38,775 nucleotides of DNA from DATMTS01 sp035564555 (GTDB lineage Bacteria > Actinomycetota > Actinomycetes > Actinomycetales > Microbacteriaceae). The notes below the pieces were generated by a model, which saw only the letters and a list, made by a program, of their open reading frames with translations, searched no databases and had not been told where the DNA came from. This document shows, piece by piece, positions 1-7,967 of this stretch; within the stretch, counting starts at the first letter, position 1, and the number at the start of each line of letters is the position of its first letter. The DNA lies in NCBI GenBank assembly GCA_035564555.1, contig DATMTS010000087.1, positions 1 to 38,775 on the forward strand, given 5' to 3'. Position numbers and translations under genes: made by a program.

Positions 1-86
1 ATCGCGGCAGCATCCATCGCCACCGTGCCCATCGCGGCAGCATCCATCGCCACCGTGCCCATCGCGGCAGCATCCATCGCCACCGT
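1..86. repeat. 30-bp tandem repeat inside the kinase linker
   Basis: Two perfect 30-base copies (1-30, 31-60) and a third matching over 26 bases (61-86). The unit is a multiple of three and encodes MGTVAMDAAA in the kinase frame. More copies may lie left of the window. Such arrays change length by slippage without breaking the frame, so linker length may vary between strains. Confidence 0.9.
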
Positions 87-1067
87 CGGCTGTGCGGCGG
101 CGCCGGCCTCAGCAGCGCCGGCGGCCGCGGCAGCAGCGGGCGCGATGGGCAGCGGCGCCGTCACGCTCGCGGACTCGGCGGATGACGCGGACCGGGTCGC
201 AGACGGCAGCGAGGGCGGCATCCAGGAATCCAGCTCAGGACCGAGCTGGCGGGTGGTGACCGCCACTTCCACCGCGCTGGGACGGCCCGCGGTATCGTTC
301 TGCGTCATCTGGCCGATCAACGACGCCCACCCGGCGGGTAGCGAGTCGGGGATCTCGGGGCCATGCGCCAATCGGGCGCTGATCGCCTCGGCGATGGTGC
401 CCGGGAACGACCGCTGACCGGTGAGGCACTCCAGAATCACCAAACCGAGAGCGTAGATGTCGGCCTCGGCGCCGGGTTCGAGCCCGGATGCCTGTTCGGG
501 GCTGAGGTAGGCGGCCGTTCCGATCACCACACCGGTCGTCGTCAGGCGTTCCCCGCCGACCAGATGGGCGATGCCGAAGTCCGTGAGCTTGGCCCGGTAC
601 TCCGGAGCAGGCAGCCCGGTGGGCACGAGCAGGATGTTCGCCGGCTTCAGGTCGCGGTGCACGACTCCCATCGCGTGCACTGCGACGAGCGCCTCGGCGA
701 TCTCGGCGGCAAGCAGTGCGGTGACCGGGCCCGGCAGCGCTTCGCGATCCATCATGGTGCGAAGGTCCAGACCCTCGACGCACTCCATCACGAGGTAGCT
801 GGGCGTCGCCGAGTCTTCGGGAGCGAGGTGCGCGTCGTGCACCGTGACGAGGTTGGGATGGTTGAGCCGGGCAAGCAACTGCACCTCGGCCCGGCGACGG
901 GCATCGTCACCGGCCGCGCCGGGAGCGAAGATCTTGATCGCGACGAACCGGTCGAGCAGGGTGTCCTTCGCCCGATAGACGGCGGCCATGCCACCGCGAC
1001 CGATCATTTCCGCGATCTCGTAGCGATCGGCCAGCGTCCGTCCGAGCCACGGATCGTCCTCGTCCAT
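1..1067 (-). CDS. Membrane Ser/Thr protein kinase (PknB-like), C-terminus beyond window
   Basis: Hanks-type serine/threonine kinase. The frame stays open to the left edge, so the C-terminus is missing here. ATG at 1065-1067 follows a purine-rich GAGGAGGAGG ribosome site (1071-1080). Visible kinase elements are the glycine loop GRGGMAAVY (residues 23-31), catalytic lysine at 45 (VAIKIF), HRDLKPAN, DFGIAHL, GTAAYLSPEQ and a DIYALGL helix-F segment. After the kinase domain comes an Ala/Ser-rich linker ending in a decapeptide repeat, MGTVAMDAAA. By analogy with the neighbour at 1173-2516, a membrane segment and outer tail probably follow. The two kinases align residue for residue at the start, so they are tandem duplicates and probably co-transcribed (this one second). 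The substrate is unknown. Confidence 0.93.
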   Translation of the reverse strand, partial: MDEDDPWLGRTLADRYEIAEMIGRGGMAAVYRAKDTLLDRFVAIKIFAPGAAGDDARRRAEVQLLARLNHPNLVTVHDAHLAPEDSATPSYLVMECVEGLDLRTMMDREALPGPVTALLAAEIAEALVAVHAMGVVHRDLKPANILLVPTGLPAPEYRAKLTDFGIAHLVGGERLTTTGVVIGTAAYLSPEQASGLEPGAEADIYALGLVILECLTGQRSFPGTIAEAISARLAHGPEIPDSLPAGWASLIGQMTQNDTAGRPSAVEVAVTTRQLGPELDSWMPPSLPSATRSASSAESASVTAPLPIAPAAAAAAGAAEAGAAAQPTVAMDAAAMGTVAMDAAAMGTVAMDAAA

Positions 1068-1172
1068 CCGCCTCCTCCTCAGCCGCGCGTCGATCGGGTA
1101 CTGCGCGGGGGCCCGCGACGCTCACACGCTATCCCCGATCGGTCGTATTGGGGAGCGCTTGACACCGTGACG

Positions 1173-2516
1173 CTACTTGCCCTTGTGGCCCTTTTCTTTG
1201 CCTTTGCCTTTGTCGTGACCGTCGTCGGAAGTGCCGGGCCCCGGTCGGGTGGGAGTAGGGGGCGAGCTGACAGGGGGCGTGTGAGTCACTACGGCGGTGG
1301 ACGTGTGAGTCGGGGTGGGCGTCGGCAGTGGGGCACCGTGAGACTGCATCAGGAGGGCCGTGACGAAGACGGCCGCCAGGATGATCACGGCGACGAGCCC
1401 CGCAACGACGGCCGCTCGCGTTATCCGGGCCCGGTCAGCATGCGCGGGCGATACCTCCGAACGGGATGCCTCCGGCAGCCGCTCGGTGGGTTCGGTCATT
1501 CCGGCTGCAGCTACAGCCGCCACCGCAGGCGCTTCCGGCATGACCCGGGTCGGTTCCGGCATCACCCGGGTCGGTTCCGGCATCGGCTCGGTCGCCTCTT
1601 CGGCCGAGCCCGCCGGGCCCGTTGAGCCGATGGTACCTCCGCGGGGCGAGCCGGCGACCGGCGGCGGCGACCACTCGTGCAGGTCGGCCGCGATCTGACG
1701 CGCCGTGAGTGCCACCTGGACCGCGGAAGGACGCGCAGCGGGATCGTTCTCCGTCATCCCCCGGATCAGAGACGCCCAGGCCGGGGGAACGGTCGCCGGG
1801 ATCTCCGGCCCCTGTACGAGCCGTGCGCTGACCACCTCCGCGATCGTGCCGGAAAACGCACGCGCACCGCTCAGACATTCGAGCACGACCAGCCCGAGCG
1901 CGTAGATGTCGGCCGAGGCTCCCGGTTCGAGACCGGATGCTTGCTCGGGACTCAAGTAGGCCGCCGTGCCGACGATCAGACCGGTCGTGGTGAGGCGTTC
2001 GCCGCCGACCAGGTGGGCGATGCCGAAGTCGGCGAGCTTGGCGCGATACCGCGGCGACGGCAGCCCCGTGCTTTCCAGTAGCACGTTGGCGGGCTTGAGA
2101 TCCCGGTGAACCACTCCGCTGGCGTGCACGCACATCAGAGCCTCGGCGATGTCGGACGTCAGTTGGGCTGTGACACCACCCGGCAGCGCGCCACGGTCCA
2201 TCATCACCCGAAGGTCCGGGCCGTCGACGAGTTCCATCGACAGATAGCTGGGAGTAGTCGACCCTTCGGGCGCGAGGTGCGCGTCGAACAGTGTGACGAG
2301 GTTGGGATGGCTGAGTCGCGCGAGCAACTGGACCTCGGCACGACGGCGTGCATCGTCAGTGGCCGTGCCCGGCGCGAAGATCTTGACCGCGACCGATCGG
2401 TCGAGTTGGATGTCGCGTGCGCGGTAGACCGCGGCCATACCGCCGCGGCCGATGAGCTGCGCGATGCGGTACCGGCCGTCCAGCATCGTACCGATCCACG
2501 GATCGTCGTCAACCAT
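1173..2516 (-). CDS. Membrane Ser/Thr protein kinase (PknB-like)
   Basis: Complete 447-residue Hanks-type kinase. ATG at 2514-2516 has a strong AGGAGG (2523-2528) six bases upstream. Domain order: kinase domain (about 13-280) with GRGGMAAVY at 23-31, Lys45, HRDLKPAN from 137, DFG at 163-165 and YLSPEQ at 187-192; a Pro/Glu-rich cytoplasmic linker with a heptad repeat EPTRVMP (about 314-327); one membrane helix (about 368-390); and a Pro/Thr-rich outer tail ending in a Lys/Gly-rich stretch (GKGKEKGHKGK). No PASTA or other sensor domain is visible, so the short outer tail may be the only extracellular part. It is the upstream member of a duplicated pair. Signal and targets are unknown. Confidence 0.95.
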   Translation of the reverse strand: MVDDDPWIGTMLDGRYRIAQLIGRGGMAAVYRARDIQLDRSVAVKIFAPGTATDDARRRAEVQLLARLSHPNLVTLFDAHLAPEGSTTPSYLSMELVDGPDLRVMMDRGALPGGVTAQLTSDIAEALMCVHASGVVHRDLKPANVLLESTGLPSPRYRAKLADFGIAHLVGGERLTTTGLIVGTAAYLSPEQASGLEPGASADIYALGLVVLECLSGARAFSGTIAEVVSARLVQGPEIPATVPPAWASLIRGMTENDPAARPSAVQVALTARQIAADLHEWSPPPVAGSPRGGTIGSTGPAGSAEEATEPMPEPTRVMPEPTRVMPEAPAVAAVAAAGMTEPTERLPEASRSEVSPAHADRARITRAAVVAGLVAVIILAAVFVTALLMQSHGAPLPTPTPTHTSTAVVTHTPPVSSPPTPTRPGPGTSDDGHDKGKGKEKGHKGK

Positions 2517-2636
2517 GGATCACCTCCTCGCTCGCCCTGCCGCCGCAGGTGCCGGCGCGGCGCAACGTCCAACATTAGCTGCTGCCGGGGCGGCGCGACC
2601 CGGCATCAGCGGAGCATGACGAGGGCGCCCGGGCGG

Positions 2637-2664
2637 GACGGCCCGCCCGGCAGGACGGGCCGTC
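2637..2664 (-). terminator. Hairpin after katG
   Basis: Perfect 9-bp arms GACGGCCCG (2637-2645) and CGGGCCGTC (2656-2664) around a 10-base loop, just beyond the katG stop and ahead of the kinase gene on the same strand. There is no T-run, so it may be an intrinsic terminator of the T-poor kind common in high-GC genomes or only an mRNA stabiliser. Confidence 0.5.
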
Positions 2665-2679
2665 GTGACGCCTGGGCGA

Positions 2680-4935
2680 TCAGGCCAGGTCGAACCGGTC
2701 CAGTTCGGTGACCTTCGCCCACGCCATCACGAAGTCGTGCACGAACTTCTCCCTGGCGTCGTCGCTCGCGTACACCTCTGCGAGCGCACGGAGTTCGGAA
2801 TTCGAGCCGAAAACCAGGTCGACACGAGTACCCCTGCCGAACGTCTCGCCCGTTTCGTCGTCGGTCGCCTCGAACGCGTGCTTGCCGGGGTCGAGCGGGC
2901 GCCACGTTCTGCCCAGATCGAGCAGACCGACGAAGAAGTCGTTCGTCAGCGTGCCGGGCGCATCCGTGAACACGCCGTACTCCGAGCCGTCCCAGTTCGC
3001 GCCGAGCACGCGCAGGCCGCCGACGAGAACGGTCATCTCCGGAGCGCTCAGTGTGAGCAGATTCGCCTTGTCGACGAGCAGATACTCGGCGGGCAGCGTT
3101 GCATCCGGGCCCGCGTAGTTGCGGAAACCGTCTGCTATCGGCTCGAGGTAGCCGAACGACTCGATGTCGGTCTGCTCCTGGGATGCGTCGGTGCGGCCCG
3201 GACGGAACGGAACCTCGACCTCGAATCCGGCATCCTTCGCCGCTTTCTCGACCCCCGCATTGCCGGCGAGCACGATCAGGTCGGCGAGCGACACCCTCTT
3301 GCCGCCGGTCTGAGTGGCATCGAAGGCGCGCTTGACGCCCTCGAGCGCCGTGAGCACGGCGGAGAGCTGCGACGGATCGTTCACCGCCCAGTCCTTCTGC
3401 GGAGCCAGACGGATTCGCGCGCCGTTGACCCCGCCGCGCTTGTCGCCGCCCCGGAACGTTGATGCGGCCGCCCAGGTCGTCGACACGAGCTGCGAGACGG
3501 GCAGGTCTGAGGCCAGGATCTGCTCTTTGAGCGCGGCCGCGTCTGCGGCGTCGATCAGTTCGTGGTCGACCGCGGGCAGCGGGTCCTGCCAGATGAAGTC
3601 CTCAGTCGGTACCTCGGGCCCGAGGTACCGCGCCTTGGGACCCATGTCGCGGTGGGTGAGCTTGAACCAGGCGCGCGCGAACGCGTCGCCGAAGGCATCC
3701 TGATCTTCGGCGAAGCGTCGGGAGATCTTCTCGAACTCGGGGTCGAGACGCAGCGCGAGGTCGGTGGTCAGCATGCGCGGCTCACGCCTGCCGTCGGTGT
3801 GCGCGAGGGGCACCAGGTCGCTGCCGGCGCCGTCCTTGGGACGCCACTGCTTGGCTCCCGCCGGGCTCTCCATCAGCTCCCACTCGTAGGCGAAGAGGAT
3901 GTGGAAGAACTCGTTGTCCCAGCGCGTCGGGTGGTACGTCCAGGTCACCTCGAGGCCCGAGGTGATCGTGTCGTCACCCTTGCCTGCGCCGTGCGCGTTC
4001 TTCCAGCCCAGCCCCTGCTCCTCGATCGACGCGCCTTCGGGGTTCGCGCCGACGTGGTCGTCGGGGGCGGCACCGTGCGTCTTGCCGAAGGTGTGACCGC
4101 CGGCGATCAACGCGACCGTTTCATCATCCTCCATGCCCATGCGACGGAAGGTGGTACGGATGTCCTCGGCCGCGGCGAGCGGGTCGGGAACACCTTCGGG
4201 CCCCTCGGGATTGACGTAGATCAGCCCCATGTGGGTGGCCGCAAGCGGCTTGTCGAGCTCGCGGTCGCCGGAGAAGCGCTTGTCGCTGCCCAGCCAGATC
4301 TTCTCGGCGCCCCAGTACACGTCGTCGTCGGGCTCCCATACGTCTGGCCGCCCGCCGCCGAAGCCGAACGTCGTGAAGCCCATCACCTCGAGGGCGACAT
4401 TGCCGGCCAGGATCATCAGATCGGCCCAGGAGAGGCTCTTTCCGTACTTCTTCTTGACCGGCCACAGCAACCGGCGCGCCTTGTCGAGGTTGCCGTTGTC
4501 AGGCCAGCTGTTCAGCGGCGCGAAACGCTGTTGACCGGCGCCGCCACCGCCGCGACCGTCAGTCGCCCGGTACGTGCCCGCGCTGTGCCACGCCATGCGG
4601 ATGATGAGCGGACCGTAGTGTCCGAAGTCTGCCGGCCACCAGGGCTGCGACGTCGTGAGCGTCTGTTCGATGTCGGCCTTCACGGCCGCCAGGTCGAGTG
4701 CGCCGAACGCGGCGGCGTAGTCGAAGCCTTCACCGGCGAACGGATCGGACACCGCCGGGTTCTTGGCGAGGAGTTTGAGGTTGAGTCGCTGCGGCCACCA
4801 CTCGCGGTTGGTGTCACCGTGCGTCGGGTGGGGGAGGCCGGCCGCGGGCTCTGCCACGGGAAGGTCGGCTGCGGGCAGACGCGCGTCGGCTCCGTCATGG
4901 ATGACGGGGCACCCGGTCGTCGTGTCGCTGCTCAT
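2680..4935 (-). CDS. katG: Catalase-peroxidase KatG
   Basis: Bifunctional haem catalase and peroxidase that removes hydrogen peroxide in the cytoplasm. Length 751 residues is normal for KatG. Distal haem residues Arg113, Trp116 and His117 lie in RMAWHSAGTYR; the proximal His281 lies in GGHTFGKTHG. Trp116, Tyr240 (IYVNPEGPEG) and Met266 (FRRMGM) are placed to form the Met-Tyr-Trp adduct needed for catalase activity. The weaker second peroxidase-like domain fills the C-terminal half. ATG at 4933-4935 has AAAGGA upstream. It lies 34 bases after furA and is expected to be read from the furA promoter, as in mycobacteria and streptomycetes. Confidence 0.98.
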   Translation of the reverse strand: MSSDTTTGCPVIHDGADARLPAADLPVAEPAAGLPHPTHGDTNREWWPQRLNLKLLAKNPAVSDPFAGEGFDYAAAFGALDLAAVKADIEQTLTTSQPWWPADFGHYGPLIIRMAWHSAGTYRATDGRGGGGAGQQRFAPLNSWPDNGNLDKARRLLWPVKKKYGKSLSWADLMILAGNVALEVMGFTTFGFGGGRPDVWEPDDDVYWGAEKIWLGSDKRFSGDRELDKPLAATHMGLIYVNPEGPEGVPDPLAAAEDIRTTFRRMGMEDDETVALIAGGHTFGKTHGAAPDDHVGANPEGASIEEQGLGWKNAHGAGKGDDTITSGLEVTWTYHPTRWDNEFFHILFAYEWELMESPAGAKQWRPKDGAGSDLVPLAHTDGRREPRMLTTDLALRLDPEFEKISRRFAEDQDAFGDAFARAWFKLTHRDMGPKARYLGPEVPTEDFIWQDPLPAVDHELIDAADAAALKEQILASDLPVSQLVSTTWAAASTFRGGDKRGGVNGARIRLAPQKDWAVNDPSQLSAVLTALEGVKRAFDATQTGGKRVSLADLIVLAGNAGVEKAAKDAGFEVEVPFRPGRTDASQEQTDIESFGYLEPIADGFRNYAGPDATLPAEYLLVDKANLLTLSAPEMTVLVGGLRVLGANWDGSEYGVFTDAPGTLTNDFFVGLLDLGRTWRPLDPGKHAFEATDDETGETFGRGTRVDLVFGSNSELRALAEVYASDDAREKFVHDFVMAWAKVTELDRFDLA

Positions 4936-4969
4936 AGAGTTCCTTTCGTTTGCGGGATGGGTCTATCGG

Positions 4970-5407
4970 TCACAGTGCGGCGGCAGCGCATTCGGGGCAC
5001 AGCCCCCAGAAGGTCACCTCGGCGACCTGGATGCGGAACCCGGTCTCCTGGGCGGGCTGCAGGCAGGGGGCTTCCCCCTTCACGCAGTCGACGTCGTCGA
5101 CGCGACCGCACGAGCTGCAGACGACGTGATGGTGGTTGTCGCCGACGCGCAGCTCGAACAGCCCCGGCCTACCGCTGGGCTCGATACGCCGAGCGAGGCC
5201 GGCGTCGACGAAGTCGCCCAGCACGTTGTAGACGGCCTGGATGCTCGTACCCGGCACCGCATCGCGCACCCGGTCGAACACCTCGTCGGCGCTCGCGTGC
5301 GGCATCACGCAGAGTGCTTCGTATGCCGCCCTCCGCGGGCCGGTGACCCGAAGTCCCGCGGCGCGGATGATCTCCGCCGCATCGGGGCCGCGTCCGGAGT
5401 GGGTCAC
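4970..5407 (-). CDS. furA: Fur-family repressor of katG (FurA-like)
   Basis: Metal-binding Fur-family regulator of 145 residues. N-terminal winged helix (VTGPRRAAYEAL onwards), then HHH at 92-94 and two CxxC pairs, Cys97/Cys100 and Cys137/Cys140, the usual structural zinc site. The start codon is GTG at 5405-5407. No usable ribosome site precedes it because the -10 hexamer ends seven bases before the GTG, so the message is probably leaderless. Position directly before katG, plus an inverted repeat over its own promoter, fits the known FurA role of repressing furA-katG and releasing it under peroxide stress (established for the family, inferred here). Confidence 0.94.
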   Translation of the reverse strand: MTHSGRGPDAAEIIRAAGLRVTGPRRAAYEALCVMPHASADEVFDRVRDAVPGTSIQAVYNVLGDFVDAGLARRIEPSGRPGLFELRVGDNHHHVVCSSCGRVDDVDCVKGEAPCLQPAQETGFRIQVAEVTFWGLCPECAAAAL

Positions 5408-5413
5408 TCCGCC

Positions 5414-5449
5414 ACAGTATCCGTTGTTTTGAATTTGTCAAAACAACGG
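5414..5449 (-). promoter_or_regulatory. furA-katG promoter with overlapping inverted-repeat operator
   Basis: On the minus strand TTGACA (5436-5441) and TACTGT (5414-5419) are 16 bases apart, a good -35/-10 pair. Six bases after the -10 comes the GTG start of furA, so transcription should begin at or next to that codon. A perfect 12-bp inverted repeat, CCGTTGTTTTGA and its complement with a 5-base spacer, spans 5421-5449 and covers the -35 and most of the spacer. This is the only A+T-rich patch nearby. It is most likely the FurA operator. Confidence 0.75.
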
Positions 5450-5560
5450 GACGGTCTGCGGCGAAGGATGCGTCGGAATTGTGGCACGCGACCCGCACCG
5501 AGCGAAAGGGTGCTGCGTGAAGATGCGCGAACGCGCCAAGGAGGTGTACACAACTGTCCT

Positions 5561-6046
5561 ATGGACGAAACCGAACTGGCGGCACTGGCCGAAGACATCG
5601 CGACGATCGCCGGCCGTCGATCGCGCACCGTGGCTGTGGCCGAATCGCTGACCAGCGGGCAGGTCGCCGCCCACCTCGGCGCCGCAGCAGAGGCATCCAA
5701 GTGGTTCCGCGGTGCGGTCGTCGCTTATGCGTCGTCGGTCAAGTTCGACGTTCTCGGCGTCACCCCCGGCCCGGTCGTGACCGCCTCCTGCGCCCGCCAG
5801 ATGGTGCGCGGAGTCGCTCGTCTGCTCGACGCCGACCTGGCCGTCTCGATCACGGGTGTCGGCGGCCCGGGCTCGGAGGAGGGCAGACCGGCGGGCACGG
5901 TGTTCATCGCCGTGCACGGCGCCGACGGCGAAGCGCGTTGTGAAGAATTCCACTTCGACGGCGACCCGGCCGACGTGGTGAAGGCGTCCGCCTCCGCGGC
6001 CATGACGCTCCTGGCCGAGGCGATGCGCGAAGAGATCAGCCTTTGA
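5561..6046 (+). CDS. pncC: CinA C-terminal family nicotinamide-nucleotide amidohydrolase
   Basis: Stand-alone CinA C-terminal domain of 161 residues, the family that deamidates nicotinamide mononucleotide to nicotinate mononucleotide in pyridine-nucleotide recycling. Recognisable blocks are AESLTSGQVAAHL near residue 25, the central SVKFDVLGV and SITGVGGPGSEEGRPAGTVFIAV. ATG at 5561 is the only reasonable start in frame; an AAGGAGG lies upstream but 16 bases away, an unusually long spacing. Transcribed away from furA. The 3' end overlaps the last 11 bases of the convergent permease gene. No N-terminal CinA (MoCF-like) domain is present. Confidence 0.9.
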   Translation: MDETELAALAEDIATIAGRRSRTVAVAESLTSGQVAAHLGAAAEASKWFRGAVVAYASSVKFDVLGVTPGPVVTASCARQMVRGVARLLDADLAVSITGVGGPGSEEGRPAGTVFIAVHGADGEARCEEFHFDGDPADVVKASASAAMTLLAEAMREEISL

Positions 6047-6980
6047 CGCTGCCCGCCGCAATGCCGGACTGCCAATACCGCTGCAGGAACAAGAACGCGA
6101 CGATCAGCGGGATGATCGAGACGAATGAGCCGGTCAGCACCGTTGAGAAGAGCACCTGAGCGCCTCCCCCGGCCGACGCGGTCGCCTGCCATTGCGCGAG
6201 CCCGACCGTGACCGGGAACAACGACGGCGTGTTCAGCATGATCAGCGGCAGGAAATAGTTGTTCCACGTGGCGACCAGTTGGAACAGCAGAACCGTCACG
6301 ATGCCCGGCCCCAGCAGGCGCAACCCGATGGTGCCGAAGATACGGAACTCACCGGCTCCGTCGATGCGCGCGGCTTCGAGCAGGCTGTCGTCCACCGCGT
6401 CGGCGGCATACACCCGCATCAGGTACACCCCGAACGGGCTCACCAGAGACGGCAGGATGACGGCCCACATCGAGTCGGTCAGGTTCGCGGCGGCGAACAA
6501 GAGATACGTCGGAATCGCCAACGCCGTCAGCGGCACCATGATCGAACCGAGGATCACCGAGAACACGGCGTTGCGACCCCGGAACCGGTACTTCGCGAGC
6601 GAATAGCCGCACGCCGTCGCCAGGATGGCTGCTCCCAGCGAGCTCACCACCGCGTAGATCACGGTGTTGAGCAGCCACTGCCAGAACACGCCGCCTTGGA
6701 AGGTGACCAGGTTCGCCAGGTTGGCGAAGAAATTGAACGAGTGCCCGAACCAGAGACCGAAGGTCGAGAACAGGTCGGAGTTGTTCTTCGTGGTCGAGAT
6801 GAACAGCCACAGCAGCGGCACGATGAAGTAGATCAGCGTGGTCCAGACGATGATCGTCAAGACCGTGCTGCGCTTCTTCCGCCCGGTGCGGTTGCCGCGA
6901 CGTCCCCGCGCGCCGGAACGCGCTACGCCTTCCGGACGGCGTTCGGTCTGCGCCCCGACCGAGGTGTCGAACGCGGTCAT
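6036..6980 (-). CDS. Sugar ABC transporter permease, MalG/AraQ type
   Basis: Inner-membrane permease of a carbohydrate ABC importer, 314 residues with about six membrane helices after a basic N-terminal tail (GRRGNRTGRKKR). The coupling loop reads EAARIDGAGEFRIFGTIGLRLLGPG, the EAA motif of the MalG group. Its ATG overlaps the stop of the MalF-type gene (ATGA at 6977-6980). Last gene of the GH42 operon; it should bring in a galactoside together with the permease and binding protein upstream. No ATPase gene follows, so a shared MsmK/MalK-type ATPase elsewhere must drive it (inference). Confidence 0.93.
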   Translation of the reverse strand: MTAFDTSVGAQTERRPEGVARSGARGRRGNRTGRKKRSTVLTIIVWTTLIYFIVPLLWLFISTTKNNSDLFSTFGLWFGHSFNFFANLANLVTFQGGVFWQWLLNTVIYAVVSSLGAAILATACGYSLAKYRFRGRNAVFSVILGSIMVPLTALAIPTYLLFAAANLTDSMWAVILPSLVSPFGVYLMRVYAADAVDDSLLEAARIDGAGEFRIFGTIGLRLLGPGIVTVLLFQLVATWNNYFLPLIMLNTPSLFPVTVGLAQWQATASAGGGAQVLFSTVLTGSFVSIIPLIVAFLFLQRYWQSGIAAGSVKG

Positions 6981-7912
6981 GATCGACGCTCCCTGCGGTT
7001 GGTCGCGCTCTGCACGACGAATGAGATGATCATGATGAAGATGCCGAGCAGGAATGCCAGAGCCGCCGCGTAGTTGATCTCCTGGTTGCGGAAAGCGACG
7101 TTGTAGGCATACAGGTTCGGCGTGAAATCAGTGCCGATCGAGTTCGGCGCGATGTTGAAGAGCAGATTCGGCTCATTGAACAACTGGAACGAGCCGATGA
7201 TCGAGAAGATCACCGTCAGCAACAGCGCCGGCCGGATCGCCGGAAGTTTGATGCTCCACGCGACGCGCAGTTGGCCGGCGCCATCGATCTCCGCCGCCTC
7301 GTAGAGGTCCTCGGGAATGGAGCGGAGTGCCGCGTACAGGATGATCATGTTGTACCCGATGAACTCCCAGCACACGATGTTCATCGTGGACCCGAGCACG
7401 TTGCCCGGCGAGAGCAGGTCGGGCGCGGCAAGGCCGAGTGCGTGGAAGACCTGTGTGATCAGACCGAAGTCGGTGCCGTACAGGTACCCCCACATCAAAG
7501 TCGCGACGACGCTCGGCACGGCGTACGGAACGAAGATCAGCAACCTGGCGACCTTGCCGCCGCGCACGCGTCTGCTGTCCAGCGCCAGCGCGAAGCAGAT
7601 CGACGCGGCCAGCATGATCGGCACCTGCACGAACAGGAATACCGTGACACGGCCCACGCCCGCCCAGAAGCTGGGGTCCTGCAGGGCGCGCAGGTAGTTC
7701 GTCAGCCCGCTGAACACGTCCCCGCCGACCAGTTGCGAGGTGAACAGGCTGAGGTAGGCGGAATACAACAGGGGTGCGATGAACATGCCCGCGAAGACCA
7801 CGAGGAAGGGCACGACGAGGATCCACGCCGCTCTGGTCTGCGCCCCGTGGAGGCCACGCGCCGCCGCGCGCTCGACGGAGGCAGGGCGTTTGCGTGTAGT
7901 GAGTGTGGTCAT
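6977..7912 (-). CDS. Sugar ABC transporter permease, MalF/UgpA type
   Basis: Partner permease, 311 residues, with about six membrane helices. The EAA coupling loop is EAAEIDGAGQLRVAWSIKLPAIRPA. ATG at 7910-7912 with GGGAG upstream. It sits 55 bases after the solute-binding protein and overlaps the next permease by four bases, so the two subunits are probably made in equal amounts. Confidence 0.93.
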   Translation of the reverse strand: MTTLTTRKRPASVERAAARGLHGAQTRAAWILVVPFLVVFAGMFIAPLLYSAYLSLFTSQLVGGDVFSGLTNYLRALQDPSFWAGVGRVTVFLFVQVPIMLAASICFALALDSRRVRGGKVARLLIFVPYAVPSVVATLMWGYLYGTDFGLITQVFHALGLAAPDLLSPGNVLGSTMNIVCWEFIGYNMIILYAALRSIPEDLYEAAEIDGAGQLRVAWSIKLPAIRPALLLTVIFSIIGSFQLFNEPNLLFNIAPNSIGTDFTPNLYAYNVAFRNQEINYAAALAFLLGIFIMIISFVVQSATNRRERRS

Positions 7913-7967
7913 GAGTGTTTCTCCCGACGAGGCCGGCCCAGGCGATGAGGCCTGGGCCGGCCTGACG

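Noticed and set aside
1..86. Short-spaced repeats resembling a CRISPR or satellite array
   Set aside because: Copies are directly adjacent with no spacers and lie in the kinase reading frame; they encode a peptide repeat.
2572..2577. TAATGT as a -10 for the kinase pair
   Set aside because: No acceptable -35 at the right distance.
3562..5346. 594-residue plus-strand open frame opposite katG and furA
   Set aside because: Antisense shadow of two well-identified genes; Arg/Val-rich composition and no domain.
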